64,000 nt of DNA from Verrucomicrobiota bacterium (GTDB lineage Bacteria > Verrucomicrobiota > Verrucomicrobiia > Limisphaerales > UBA1319). A program made the translations under genes and the position numbers. Location: the NCBI GenBank assembly GCA_022711435.1, contig JAKLFB010000020.1, forward strand, positions 36,047-100,046, in the 5' to 3' direction. The notes below the pieces were generated by a model. The model was not told the DNA's origin, searched no databases, and was given only the letters and a program-made list of their open reading frames with translations. This document shows positions 9,596-17,139 of this stretch, one piece after another; the first letter of the stretch is position 1, and each line of letters starts with the position of its first letter.

Positions 9596-10341
9596 GCGAT
9601 GAGGGCTTCATCAGGGATTTCAAAACGCCGGCTCGACAGCGCATCCGGCTTCGTCGGCTGCACCCCGTGGCCCGCCACGGCTGCCTGCTTCATCGAGTGG
9701 ACAGTGATCACGTTGGGCGGCGTCGCCGGCATGAAGGTGATCTTGGCTTCCATCTGGAGATTAACATCACCCGGCTTCCCCCGCGATATCAGCCACCCCG
9801 CAATCGCCTCCTGGATCGCCTGGGCCAATTCCTGCCCCTCCTCCGGTTGCCAGCCTTGCCACATCTCCTGCACCGCGTTCAACCACGGGTTCCGCGGCGC
9901 GCATGGCCTCTCCGCCAGCGGCACCGCCCAGTCGCTCCGCCGCCGCGCCACCGAGTGCAGGTAGCCCGCGTCGAGCTTCCCGTCACTCAGGGCAAACAGA
10001 AGCACATTGATCACCCGTGAAGGCCGTTCCCGCCCCGTTTCCCAGCGCGTCCAGGTCTTCTCCCCGATCTGCAGCATCTCGGAGATTTGCGGCTGCGTCA
10101 GCCCCAGCCGCTTTCGCAGGGCCTTGATCTGCTCCGGCAGCAGCAGTCCCATGTGCCGCGCTTTCACCTTGTCCAGCATCGCCGTCGCCTCGGCATCGAG
10201 GTAAACCTCCCCGTCCTTGGGATCCCGCCAAGCGGGAACCTTTACCTGAATTGTTTCTGCAATCCCGATGCCGTCGAGATTCGGGATGTGGACCGGTTCC
10301 TCGACTTCAATTCTTTCCAGCCGTTCTTTCAAACCTTTCAT
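9592..10341 (-). CDS. HTH antitoxin with long C-terminal extension (TAC system)
   Basis: 249 residues. Residues about 60-135 form a helix-turn-helix antitoxin module like that of MqsA/HigA-type proteins: GEVYLDAEA, KARHMGLLLPEQIKALRKR, LGLTQPQISEMLQIGEKTW, TRWETGRERPSRVINVLL. The Cys-based zinc site of E. coli MqsA is absent. Beyond the HTH lie about 110 extra residues (PWLNAVQEMWQGW, EEGQELAQAIQEAIAGWLI, KITFMPATPP). Extensions like this in TAC antitoxins carry the chaperone-addiction region; assigning that role here is inference from position and from the SecB-like gene that overlaps its stop. It probably represses its own operon at the inverted repeat 10705-10720. Start shared with the toxin stop (ATGA). 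Confidence 0.78.
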   Translation of the reverse strand: MKGLKERLERIEVEEPVHIPNLDGIGIAETIQVKVPAWRDPKDGEVYLDAEATAMLDKVKARHMGLLLPEQIKALRKRLGLTQPQISEMLQIGEKTWTRWETGRERPSRVINVLLFALSDGKLDAGYLHSVARRRSDWAVPLAERPCAPRNPWLNAVQEMWQGWQPEEGQELAQAIQEAIAGWLISRGKPGDVNLQMEAKITFMPATPPNVITVHSMKQAAVAGHGVQPTKPDALSSRRFEIPDEALIA

Positions 10342-10685
10342 AACAATTCCAGGCCTTTCAAGGGCCGGTGTGCGGAATACACGATCACGATTTCGTCAGT
10401 GGTAAGATTGACCTTGGCATAGACAGACACGCTCCTGTAGGGGAAGATGAAGGCGTACGATTCACCCGTTTCATCCATCTCATGTCTTTTTCCGACCAGG
10501 TTGTCGTCGTCCAGCGCCGATGCAAGCGCATCACCCAGTTCATAGTCGAACGGACAGAACGGCAGACTGGCCCAGTCACGCCTGGCGCGCTGTCGAATTA
10601 TCACCGACCCCTGCTTCCCTTCCCGTAAAATGGCTGCCACTTTCGTTCGCCAGGTCTTTGGGATGGGAGCGATCTCATCATTCAT
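10338..10685 (-). CDS. Putative small toxin, first gene of the TAC operon
   Basis: A 115-residue protein, first in a toxin-antitoxin-SecB order. It has a basic N-terminal helix (TWRTKVAAILREGK), a central RRARRDWASLP segment, and C-terminal strands (ESYAFIFPYRSVSVYAKVNL, then EIVIVYSAH) that look like a small RelE/MqsR-type RNase fold. I cannot place it in a named family. The toxin role rests on size, gene order and ATGA coupling to the HTH antitoxin. An upstream operator-like palindrome sits 20-35 bases before the start codon. If it is an RNase, candidate catalytic residues would be the Arg/His/Tyr cluster (RRARRDW, KRHEMD, YSAH). Confidence 0.6.
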   Translation of the reverse strand: MNDEIAPIPKTWRTKVAAILREGKQGSVIIRQRARRDWASLPFCPFDYELGDALASALDDDNLVGKRHEMDETGESYAFIFPYRSVSVYAKVNLTTDEIVIVYSAHRPLKGLELL

Positions 10686-10704
10686 GTCCTATCATCTATC
10701 AAAG

Positions 10705-10720
10705 GGTATCTATTGATACC
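10705..10720 (-). promoter_or_regulatory. Candidate operator: inverted repeat upstream of the TAC operon
   Basis: GGTATC-TATT-GATACC is a perfect 6-bp inverted repeat with a 4-base spacer, 20 bases before the toxin start. A related half-site (GGTTATC) lies at 10732-10738. The surrounding DNA is markedly AT-rich for this window, as expected of a promoter. HTH antitoxins commonly autoregulate at such sites; binding here is inferred. Confidence 0.45.
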
Positions 10721-10840
10721 TCACTGTCAATGGTTATCTCAATCATTTTGCATGCCACTCGGATTTATGTGTGTATTACACTACACCTGAGCATCTTACA
10801 TAAATTAGCACCCCGCTTCATGACCGTAAGAATCAACCGT

Positions 10841-11097
10841 TCAGAACCCGTTCCCGCCAACTTCCTTCAAGAAATCATCAATCGTCGCTGCAGCTTTAGC
10901 TGCGAGAAAACCACCTAGCTTGTTCCAATCGAATCAAACAGTCGCGCCTGCATTCGCACATCCTGATACTCAAAATAAGCCTTCCTGGAGGCAATCAGCA
11001 CCGTTCCCGATGAATCCATCGTGCGCATCAGGTTGCCAATCGCCGAAAGCGCCTCCCCCTTCGCGTCCCGGACAAACATTTCCTCGAACCCATCGAA
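10841..11097 (-). pseudogene. Relic of an ATPase-type defence gene
   Basis: On the - strand an uninterrupted run from 11097 to a TAG at 10915 reads FDGFEEMFVRDAKGEALSA, then SSGTVLIASRKAYFEYQ and ARLFDSIGTS. The 'xDGFEEM ... GTVLIASRKAYFEY' pattern is like the Walker B to sensor region of NACHT/STAND-type ATPases. No P-loop is found upstream; that side dissolves into repeat-rich DNA. In another frame just beyond, 10933-10841 reads KLGGFLAAKAAATIDDFLKE before a TGA and may be the end of a second broken gene. The function is uncertain, but the coding character is clear. Confidence 0.4.
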
Positions 11098-11275
11098 CGC
11101 CGGCCGGTACCAGCACGCCCAGCTTTTCTGAGCGATTCCCGGCCTGCGCTGCGGGCGTGCTGGCGTATTTCGGACAGGAGCTCATGCCGCTGGGCGACAA
11201 GCTCTGGGCAGTGCCGCTGCACATGTTGCTGGCATGAATGATCAGACACAACGTCATCAGTCACGCCGCATGAGG

Positions 11276-11433
11276 CCTGCCTGCCGGCAGGCAGGGCACG
11301 CGGCCTGTCTACATCGCCGGCGTCGGTCGCCGTGTAGGCCCGGTCCCCCGACCGGGCGTTTGGGAGACAGGCTATCAACCGCCGCATGAGGGCACGCGGC
11401 CTACAACGCGAGACAGGCTATCAACCGCTGCAG
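11276..11433. repeat. Repeat-rich spacer with a 20-bp palindrome and a duplicated 19-mer
   Basis: 11276-11295 is a perfect 20-bp palindrome (CCTGCCTGCCGGCAGGCAGG). The 19-mer GAGACAGGCTATCAACCGC occurs at 11364-11382 and again at 11410-11428, with GGCACGCGGCCTAC/GTC next to both and a third degenerate copy near 11296. CGGTCCCCCGACCG (11341-11354) forms a short hairpin. Together with the relic at 10841-11097 this fills the 755 bases between the TAC operon and the EF-hand gene; nothing else was seen there. Confidence 0.6.
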
Positions 11434-11440
11434 GCTGCGA

Positions 11441-13639
11441 TTATGCCGGGGGCGCGTTGGTGCCGGCGGGGGCGATCTGCTCGAGCTGGGGCGTCTTGGC
11501 TTCCTGGGATTTGTGGTAGCGATGCCATCCGTAGGCGGCGGCGGCCGCCAGGGCCAGGATGATCAGGATGGTGAGGTAGAGCGGGCCGCGCCGCTTCTCG
11601 GCGTAGGGATCGTCGAGGGTGCGCGACGAATTGGGCGGCAGCTTGGCAGTCTTGGTCAGGGCGCCGCCGAAGGGGATGTTGATGCGGACGCGTCCGTTGA
11701 CGGCCCAGCCGTTGGCATCGAGGATGGGGCCGAGGTTGCGCTGGCGGAGCTTGAGCCAGGCGATGATCATCGAGGGGGCGGAGATCAGCAGCATGACGGC
11801 GACGATGGCCACCGGCTTCTGCCACCAGACCAGGTTCATGAACGAGCCGGCGAGGGCGGCGATGGCGGTGCCGATGGCGCCGATCGCCAGCCCGATGGCG
11901 GCGAAGATGCCGACCATCTTGCCGATGTCAAACGCGGTCGGGGGCGCGGCGGCTTTGGGGGCATCGATTTTCTGGGCGGCGCCGGCGACCCCCGCGGCCA
12001 TCTTGTCCTCGGCGGCTTTTTCCCGGGCGGAGGCGAACTTCTCGATCTGCTGCTCGATGAGGCGGATGAATTTCTTGTAGGGGGACCAGAAGGCCTGGCC
12101 GATGCTGATGGGCTGGTCGATGATCTTGACGATGGTGGCGTCCCAGTCCTGGCCTTTCCGGTCGTAGAACACGCCGTTGCGCCCGACCATGAGGTTATCG
12201 GAATCGCCGGCGGTGAAGGCGGCGGCGATCGTCATTTTATCGGCGGCGCCCCGGCGGGTGCAATCGCAGTAGGCGAGGTAGGTCTTGCTGAGGGCGGCGA
12301 GGGCGCCGTGTTTGGCGGGGTCGTCCACGCGGACGCAGAGGTCGCAGGCGCGGGAATCGAGGTAGAGGGTGCCGGCCTGGAAGATCGCCTTGCGTCTGCC
12401 GCTGTAGAAATCGGCGAACGCGACGAAGTTGTTGAGGAGCTGGTAGAGGTCGCGGTTGTAGCGGAGGAGGCGATCCACGTCAGCGATTCCGTTGGCTTGG
12501 GGCTCGAGCGCCCGATCCTGGGCGATGAGGTCGGCGATGGTTTTTTGGAACGGTCCCGAGAGGATTTGCCGGATCCGATCGAGGCCCAGGGATTCGACGC
12601 TCGAGCCGGCGCGGGCGGATTGCCAGGCTTCGAAGGGGGCGAGCCGGGCGCACAGCGTCTGCCATTCGGCGGCGGTGAGGGCATTTTTTTCGCCGAGCAA
12701 GGGCTTGACCACCTGGGAATGGAGCTGGGCGATCGGGGCGGCCCAGGCGGGATTGACGCCATCGACGAGGGGCAGGGGTTTGCCGGCCTCGACGCGGGCG
12801 ACGGGGAATCCGGCGATCTCCGGCGTGGTGAGGCTGAGGTCTTTGGCGGCGAGAGATTGGAACTCGGATTCCTGCCGGTTGAGGGCGCTGACGGCCCGGG
12901 AATCGAAGGCGGCGAGGCGGCAGCGGGCGAAATAATCGTCGATCTTGGCGCGGACGGCCTGGAGGATGGCGAAGGCGGCGGGGGTCTTGTCTCCCAAGGG
13001 GAGGATGGATGCGGCCTCCTTTTCGGCTTTGGCTTGCCAATCGGCGTAGGCCTGGAGGTCGGCGAAGAACTGGTCGGCCTTGGCCTGGCTGATGCCGGGC
13101 AGGCCGCTCCGGTCCGCCTCGGCCCCGAGGCACGCGATGATGTCCTGGATCACCTTGCGGGTGGGCTCGTCCTTGGCGGATTCGGCCGGGACGATGCCGT
13201 CCCCATTGAACTTGGTCTGGGCGAAGATGCGGACCGTATCGCTGGTGTCGGCCAGGCAGATGGTTTTGGCGTCGGCCTTGCCGAGGTTGGCCAGGATTTG
13301 ACGGGCGGCTTCGAGCAACTGCCGTCCTTCATCGGTGGTGTCATTGATGGCGGCGAGGGGGAGGGTGTCGGAGCCTTTGCGCGACTCGCCGAGGTCTTTG
13401 AGGGTCGAGCCGAGCCATCGGACGGCGGCGAGGATTTCGGGCACCCGGATGCGGCCGTCGTGGTCGGTATCGATGAGCTCGAGGGTATGTGTGTCGCCTT
13501 CGAGCCCCCGAACGGGACAGCTCAGGGCAACCCAGAGTTTCTGGTCGAGCTGATCGAGCGACAGGATGTCCTGGGCGGATTCGAGCCGGACTTGATCGGT
13601 GCCGCCGGCGCGGAAGAACTTCCAAGTATGGTTTGTCAT
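11441..13639 (-). CDS. Large EF-hand protein with C-terminal transmembrane segments, function unknown
   Basis: 732 residues from the ATG at 13639 (MTNHTWKFFRAGG), the first Met followed by consistent protein-like sequence. A canonical 12-residue EF-hand loop lies at residues 57-68 (DTDHDGRIRVPE: Asp57, Asp59, Asp61, Gly62, Ile64, Glu68), so calcium binding is likely. A weaker loop (KFNGDGIVPAES) follows about 100 residues later. The middle 400 residues are helical with no recognised domain. The last 150 residues hold three strongly hydrophobic segments (FAAIGLAIGAIGTAIAALAG, AIVAVMLLISAPSMIIAWL, LYLTILIILALAAAAAYGW), with a loop (GPILDANGWAVNGRVRINIP) between the second and third. Most of the chain probably sits on one side of the membrane. 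No operon partner. Confidence 0.8.
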   Translation of the reverse strand: MTNHTWKFFRAGGTDQVRLESAQDILSLDQLDQKLWVALSCPVRGLEGDTHTLELIDTDHDGRIRVPEILAAVRWLGSTLKDLGESRKGSDTLPLAAINDTTDEGRQLLEAARQILANLGKADAKTICLADTSDTVRIFAQTKFNGDGIVPAESAKDEPTRKVIQDIIACLGAEADRSGLPGISQAKADQFFADLQAYADWQAKAEKEAASILPLGDKTPAAFAILQAVRAKIDDYFARCRLAAFDSRAVSALNRQESEFQSLAAKDLSLTTPEIAGFPVARVEAGKPLPLVDGVNPAWAAPIAQLHSQVVKPLLGEKNALTAAEWQTLCARLAPFEAWQSARAGSSVESLGLDRIRQILSGPFQKTIADLIAQDRALEPQANGIADVDRLLRYNRDLYQLLNNFVAFADFYSGRRKAIFQAGTLYLDSRACDLCVRVDDPAKHGALAALSKTYLAYCDCTRRGAADKMTIAAAFTAGDSDNLMVGRNGVFYDRKGQDWDATIVKIIDQPISIGQAFWSPYKKFIRLIEQQIEKFASAREKAAEDKMAAGVAGAAQKIDAPKAAAPPTAFDIGKMVGIFAAIGLAIGAIGTAIAALAGSFMNLVWWQKPVAIVAVMLLISAPSMIIAWLKLRQRNLGPILDANGWAVNGRVRINIPFGGALTKTAKLPPNSSRTLDDPYAEKRRGPLYLTILIILALAAAAAYGWHRYHKSQEAKTPQLEQIAPAGTNAPPA

Positions 13640-14221
13640 AAGTCGGTTTCTGGCAGCGTCTGTTTGTGCAGAACGGATCCGAGTGTATGCGGGCTCCAGG
13701 TTTTTGCAAGGCGGACGGCGGAGTGGGCATCGCCGTGCCTTTCCGGCTTTCGGCTTGCCAGGTAGGGCGCGCACTCCGCTGCGCGCCGGGCGGTGAGCAT
13801 GCAGCCGTCAATGCGGCGTGCGACGCCCCACCGGTTCGAAGAGGGAATCGGGGGAGAGGAAGCAGGCCGAGTGCGAGGTGAAGAAACTGTTGCGTCAAGC
13901 CATCGAATGTGGCGCTCAGACATGCACACCGCCTCGGTCTGCACGGTCCTCCACGACCACAGCGCCGCCAGCCTAGCCTGTCGACCCCCCAACGGCTACC
14001 GCCGCCTTTGGCCCTCGGTCCATGCCTCTCGAAGCCCAGCCCTCGCCAACTGCCTGCCCTTCAATTCCCTCACCACTTACGTCCCGTCCCCAACCCTATC
14101 CGAACTCCGCAAACATCCAGATAAATCCCTCTGCATTTATCGTCACGAGTAACACAACTCGCTAAGGGGCTAGCCGTCACGGCACCTTGACCTGTGCCTG
14201 AAAACTGCACACGGCGGGGTT
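13640..14221. other. Non-coding spacer upstream of the EF-hand gene
   Basis: No convincing gene on either strand. A 7-bp hairpin (GGCGCGC, loop ACTCCGCT, GCGCGCC) lies at 13766-13787. Its 16-mer GCGCACTCCGCTGCGC recurs in inverted orientation at 32-47, so it is probably a dispersed repeat. The 5' region of the EF-hand gene (promoter, - strand) must lie in the first 150 bases but I see no clear -35/-10 pair. Confidence 0.5.
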
Positions 14222-14482
14222 ATGATCGACAACAACCATGAGAACCTGCAGCGGGACCATATCTTTCCCCGCGCGACGCTGGAGAAGCAGGGCATTTCAG
14301 CGGAACGGGCGAATCTCTATGCGAATTTCCATTTTCTGCAGGCGACGGACAACCTGAACAAATCCGACAAGTCACTGCACGAGTGGTTCAAGAGCCCAGG
14401 TGATCAATCGGACTATTCAGAGCAAGATGTAAAGGAACGGCTGATTACGTGGAACCTTTTGCAGCACAACATATTCTGCTAG
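14222..14482 (+). pseudogene. C-terminal fragment of a DUF262/DUF1524 (GmrSD-like) HNH nuclease
   Basis: 86 residues that match only the C-terminal HNH-type domain of DUF262/GmrSD-family proteins: NLQRDHIFPRATLEKQGIS (the DHIFP motif), ANFHFLQATDNLNKSDK and SLHEWFK. Full proteins of this family, which act as type IV restriction enzymes against modified phage DNA, are 500-700 residues; the N-terminal ParB-like part is missing upstream. A relic of a defence gene at the edge of the restriction island. Confidence 0.6.
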
Positions 14483-14703
14483 GTATTCAAGAAGCGAATG
14501 CAGGCGCTGAGACTTTTCGGGATGAGTTTGGTGGAGTTCGACGCACTATTTGCTGCGTCGAAGCAGGCCTGAGGTGTGGGAGTGCGCCTCCTCGGGGCCG
14601 GCGGGTGTTGGCGGCCAGGTGCAGGAAGGCGCTGTGCAAGGGTGGGATGGAGGTGATGGTGCGGTAGTAAAATCTCCCTGAATAACATACTGCAAACAAG
14701 TAT

Positions 14704-14731
14704 TTGACAAGTGGCGGTGCCTGGTATAGAT
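14704..14731 (+). promoter_or_regulatory. Candidate promoter upstream of the restriction-modification island
   Basis: TTGACA at 14704-14709 is a perfect -35 box in a locally AT-rich stretch (14690-14760). A TATAGA follows after 15 bases and TAGATA after 17; neither is ideal. It points towards the half-size hsdS and hsdM genes. Confidence 0.35.
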
Positions 14732-14743
14732 ATTATGCTATAA

Positions 14744-14962
14744 ATGGATACTGTAATAAGTGCTACAACAAAAGAAAGGCCCGAACGCGGGGAAGCAAGC
14801 CTCCTGCGGACGGGCCAAATCGAGCTCAGCCGGAGCCAAGCTAGTCATCTGCTGTGTAGCTCATCGGCCGGGCGGAAGCAAAACAACAGTGATGAACAGA
14901 CGCGGATGGCGATCGAGCGCGACCTGGTCACGAAGTACAACCCACCCTGCAACGGGCCGTGA
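14744..14962 (+). CDS. Short ORF ending in a GIY-YIG-like C-terminus (possible remnant)
   Basis: A 72-residue frame from the ATG at 14744. Only the end looks familiar: MAIERDLVTKYNPPCNGP resembles the last helix of GIY-YIG nuclease domains (E..L...Y.PPCN). The catalytic GIY/YIG strands are absent. A 12-bp GC-rich hairpin (14974-15002) separates it from the next gene. It may be a decayed nuclease gene rather than a working one. Confidence 0.3.
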   Translation: MDTVISATTKERPERGEASLLRTGQIELSRSQASHLLCSSSAGRKQNNSDEQTRMAIERDLVTKYNPPCNGP

Positions 14963-15012
14963 CGGTGAACCGTGGGGGCGGGCCGGATGGCGGCCCGTCC
15001 CCTCCTATAAGA

Positions 15013-15618
15013 ATGCAAACCAAAGCACTGAGAGAGTTGGCAGAAATCCGCACCGGGTATCCTTTTCGCGGTGGCGTGGACCGCGTGCCTGAGGGTGGCT
15101 GCCTGCTGGTCCAGGCGGGCAATATTGACGGCGAGGCCGGGGACCTGACCGGTGAGCCGACGCGGATCGTGACACCGTCGAATTTCCGGGAGCACGTGCT
15201 GCACTTCGCTGACGTGCTGTTGATTGCGCGTGGTCCCCGGAACGATGCCGCGACCTATACCTGGGGCGACGGCGTGGCGGTGGCGGCTTCGCACCTGATG
15301 ATTTTGCGGACAGCCGGGCGGATTTCGTTCCCGGATTACCTGACATGGTTTCTGAACCTGCCCGCAACGCAGGCCAAGATTCGGGCGATGAGGTCGGAGT
15401 CCACGGTGCCGTTTGTGTCGGTGGAGGCGTTGGGGCGGCTGCGGGTGCCAGTACCGAGCTTTGATGCACAGAACGCGATTGCCGGGATCCAGAAACTGAG
15501 CACGCAGGAGCAGCGGCTGATGGAACAGCTCAGGCGGCAGCGCCGGGTGTATGTGGACGGGCTTTTGATGGAGGCCGTGCAGCGCGGGTGCGGCGGCCAT
15601 GGAACCAATAACCAGTAA
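15013..15618 (+). CDS. Half-size type I restriction specificity subunit (single target-recognition domain)
   Basis: 201 residues beginning MQTKALRELAEIRTGYPFRG, which is the usual opening of an HsdS target-recognition domain. VPEGGCLLVQAGNIDGEAG and FADVLLIARGPRNDA are also typical. It ends in one conserved helix region (FVSVEALGRLRVPVPSFDAQ, then QEQRLMEQLRRQRRVYVDGL). A full HsdS has two TRDs and about 400 residues; this has one. Half-subunits can work as dimers or as recombination donors for the full hsdS. It lies 30 bases upstream of hsdM in the same direction. The start at 15013 was chosen because upstream in-frame residues are low-complexity. Confidence 0.75.
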   Translation: MQTKALRELAEIRTGYPFRGGVDRVPEGGCLLVQAGNIDGEAGDLTGEPTRIVTPSNFREHVLHFADVLLIARGPRNDAATYTWGDGVAVAASHLMILRTAGRISFPDYLTWFLNLPATQAKIRAMRSESTVPFVSVEALGRLRVPVPSFDAQNAIAGIQKLSTQEQRLMEQLRRQRRVYVDGLLMEAVQRGCGGHGTNNQ

Positions 15619-15648
15619 CCATACATTTTCGAATTTAGAAAAGGGAAC

Positions 15649-17139
15649 ATGAAGACGATTAACCAAGACGAGATCAATGCGGTGGCGTGGCGGGCGTGTG
15701 ACACTTTTCGGGGCACGATCGACCCTGCCCAGTATAAGGATTACATCCTGGTCATGCTGTTCCTGAAGTACCTGTCCGATGTGTGGAAGGACAAGAAGGA
15801 GGAGTACGAGAATGAGTTCAAGGGGGACGCTGAGCGGGTGAAGCGGCGGCTGGCACGGGAGCGGTTTGTGATGCCGGACGGCTGCGATTTTTACAGCCTG
15901 TATGAGAAGCGCAGCGAGGCGAACATCGGCGAGCTGATCAACACAGTGCTGGAGCAGCTTGAGGATGCGAACAAGGCGAAGCTGGAGGGTGTGTTCCGGA
16001 ACATTGATTTCAACTCGGAGGCGAACCTGGGCCAGACCAAGGAGCGGAACAAGCGCCTGAAGGATTTGCTGCAGGATTTTGCGGTGGATGAACTGGACCT
16101 GCGGCCTTCGCACGTTGGGAAGCAGGACATCATCGGTAACACGTACCAATACCTGATTGGGCGGTTCGCGAGTGACGCAGGGAAGAAGGGGGGCGAGTTC
16201 TATACGCCGGCGGAGGTGTCGGAGCTGCTGGCGAAATTGCTGGCGCCGAAGAAGGGGAGCCGGATTTGCGACCCGACTTGCGGCTCGGGATCGCTGCTCA
16301 TCCAGGTGTCGGACCAAGTGGGTGACAACGATTTCTCCCTGTTCGGGCAGGAAATGAATGGGAGCACGTGGGCGCTGGCTCGGATGAACATGCTGGTTCA
16401 CAACAAGGACGCGGCGCGAATCGAGTGGGGGGACACGATTAACAACCCGAAGCTCATCGAAGGAGATGCCTTGATGAAATTCGATGTCGTCGTGGCGAAT
16501 CCGCCCTTCTCGCTGGATAAGTGGGGAGCCGAGGGAGCGGAGGCCGACAAGTTCCACCGGTTCCACCGGGGTGTGCCGCCGAAAAGCAAGGGCGACTATG
16601 CTTTCATCAGCCACATGGTCGAGAGCGCCAGGGAGGATGGTGGAAAGGTTGGCGTCATCGCGCCGCATGGCGTTCTGTTCCGGGGGGGCTCGGAGGGGCG
16701 AATTCGGAGGGCGCTGATTGAGGAAAACCTGGTCGAAGCGGTAATCGGGTTGCCGGAAAAGCTGTTTTTTGGAGCTGGCATTGCGGCTGTGATCCTGATC
16801 ATTAAGAAGGGTAAGAAGACGAGGGACGTGCTGTTTATTGATGCGAGCCGGGAATATGTGGAGGGCACGAACCAGAACAAGCTGGGCCGCGAGCATATTG
16901 GGAAAATCGTGGTGACGTTCAAGGCCTTTAAGAGTGTGGAGCGGTATGCCTGTCGGGCGACGCCGGATGAGATTCGGGAGAACGACTACAACCTGAACAT
17001 TCCTCGGTATGTGGATACCTTTGAGCCCGAAAAGGACGTGGACCTTAAGCAAGTTGGGAAGGAGATCGAGTCCCTGGAGCGTGAGCTGGCAACCATTCGG
17101 GCGCAGATGGGGGCTCATCTTAAGGAGCTGGGGATATGA
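15649..17139 (+). CDS. hsdM: Type I restriction-modification DNA methyltransferase subunit HsdM
   Basis: 496 residues, the N6-adenine methyltransferase subunit of a type I system. The N-terminal HsdM domain is present (WRACDTFRGTIDPAQYKDYI, LKYLSDVW). The SAM-binding motif DPTCGSGS is at residues 208-215, preceded by GGEFYTPAEVSELLAKLL. The catalytic NPPF is at 284-287 and the later motif GVIAPHGVLFRGG is intact. The C-terminal helix (LKQVGKEIESLERELATIRA) is the usual S-subunit contact. It overlaps the following hsdS by ATGA. Length is normal and no lesion is seen. Confidence 0.96.
   Translation: MKTINQDEINAVAWRACDTFRGTIDPAQYKDYILVMLFLKYLSDVWKDKKEEYENEFKGDAERVKRRLARERFVMPDGCDFYSLYEKRSEANIGELINTVLEQLEDANKAKLEGVFRNIDFNSEANLGQTKERNKRLKDLLQDFAVDELDLRPSHVGKQDIIGNTYQYLIGRFASDAGKKGGEFYTPAEVSELLAKLLAPKKGSRICDPTCGSGSLLIQVSDQVGDNDFSLFGQEMNGSTWALARMNMLVHNKDAARIEWGDTINNPKLIEGDALMKFDVVVANPPFSLDKWGAEGAEADKFHRFHRGVPPKSKGDYAFISHMVESAREDGGKVGVIAPHGVLFRGGSEGRIRRALIEENLVEAVIGLPEKLFFGAGIAAVILIIKKGKKTRDVLFIDASREYVEGTNQNKLGREHIGKIVVTFKAFKSVERYACRATPDEIRENDYNLNIPRYVDTFEPEKDVDLKQVGKEIESLERELATIRAQMGAHLKELGI

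Noticed and set aside
11276..11433. CRISPR array
   Set aside because: Only two copies of a 19-mer with a 27-base gap, not regularly spaced, and no cas genes in the window.
11513..13765. A 750-codon open frame on the + strand opposite the EF-hand gene
   Set aside because: Gly/Glu/Asp-rich composition with no motif; the opposite strand has a perfect EF-hand and membrane helices.
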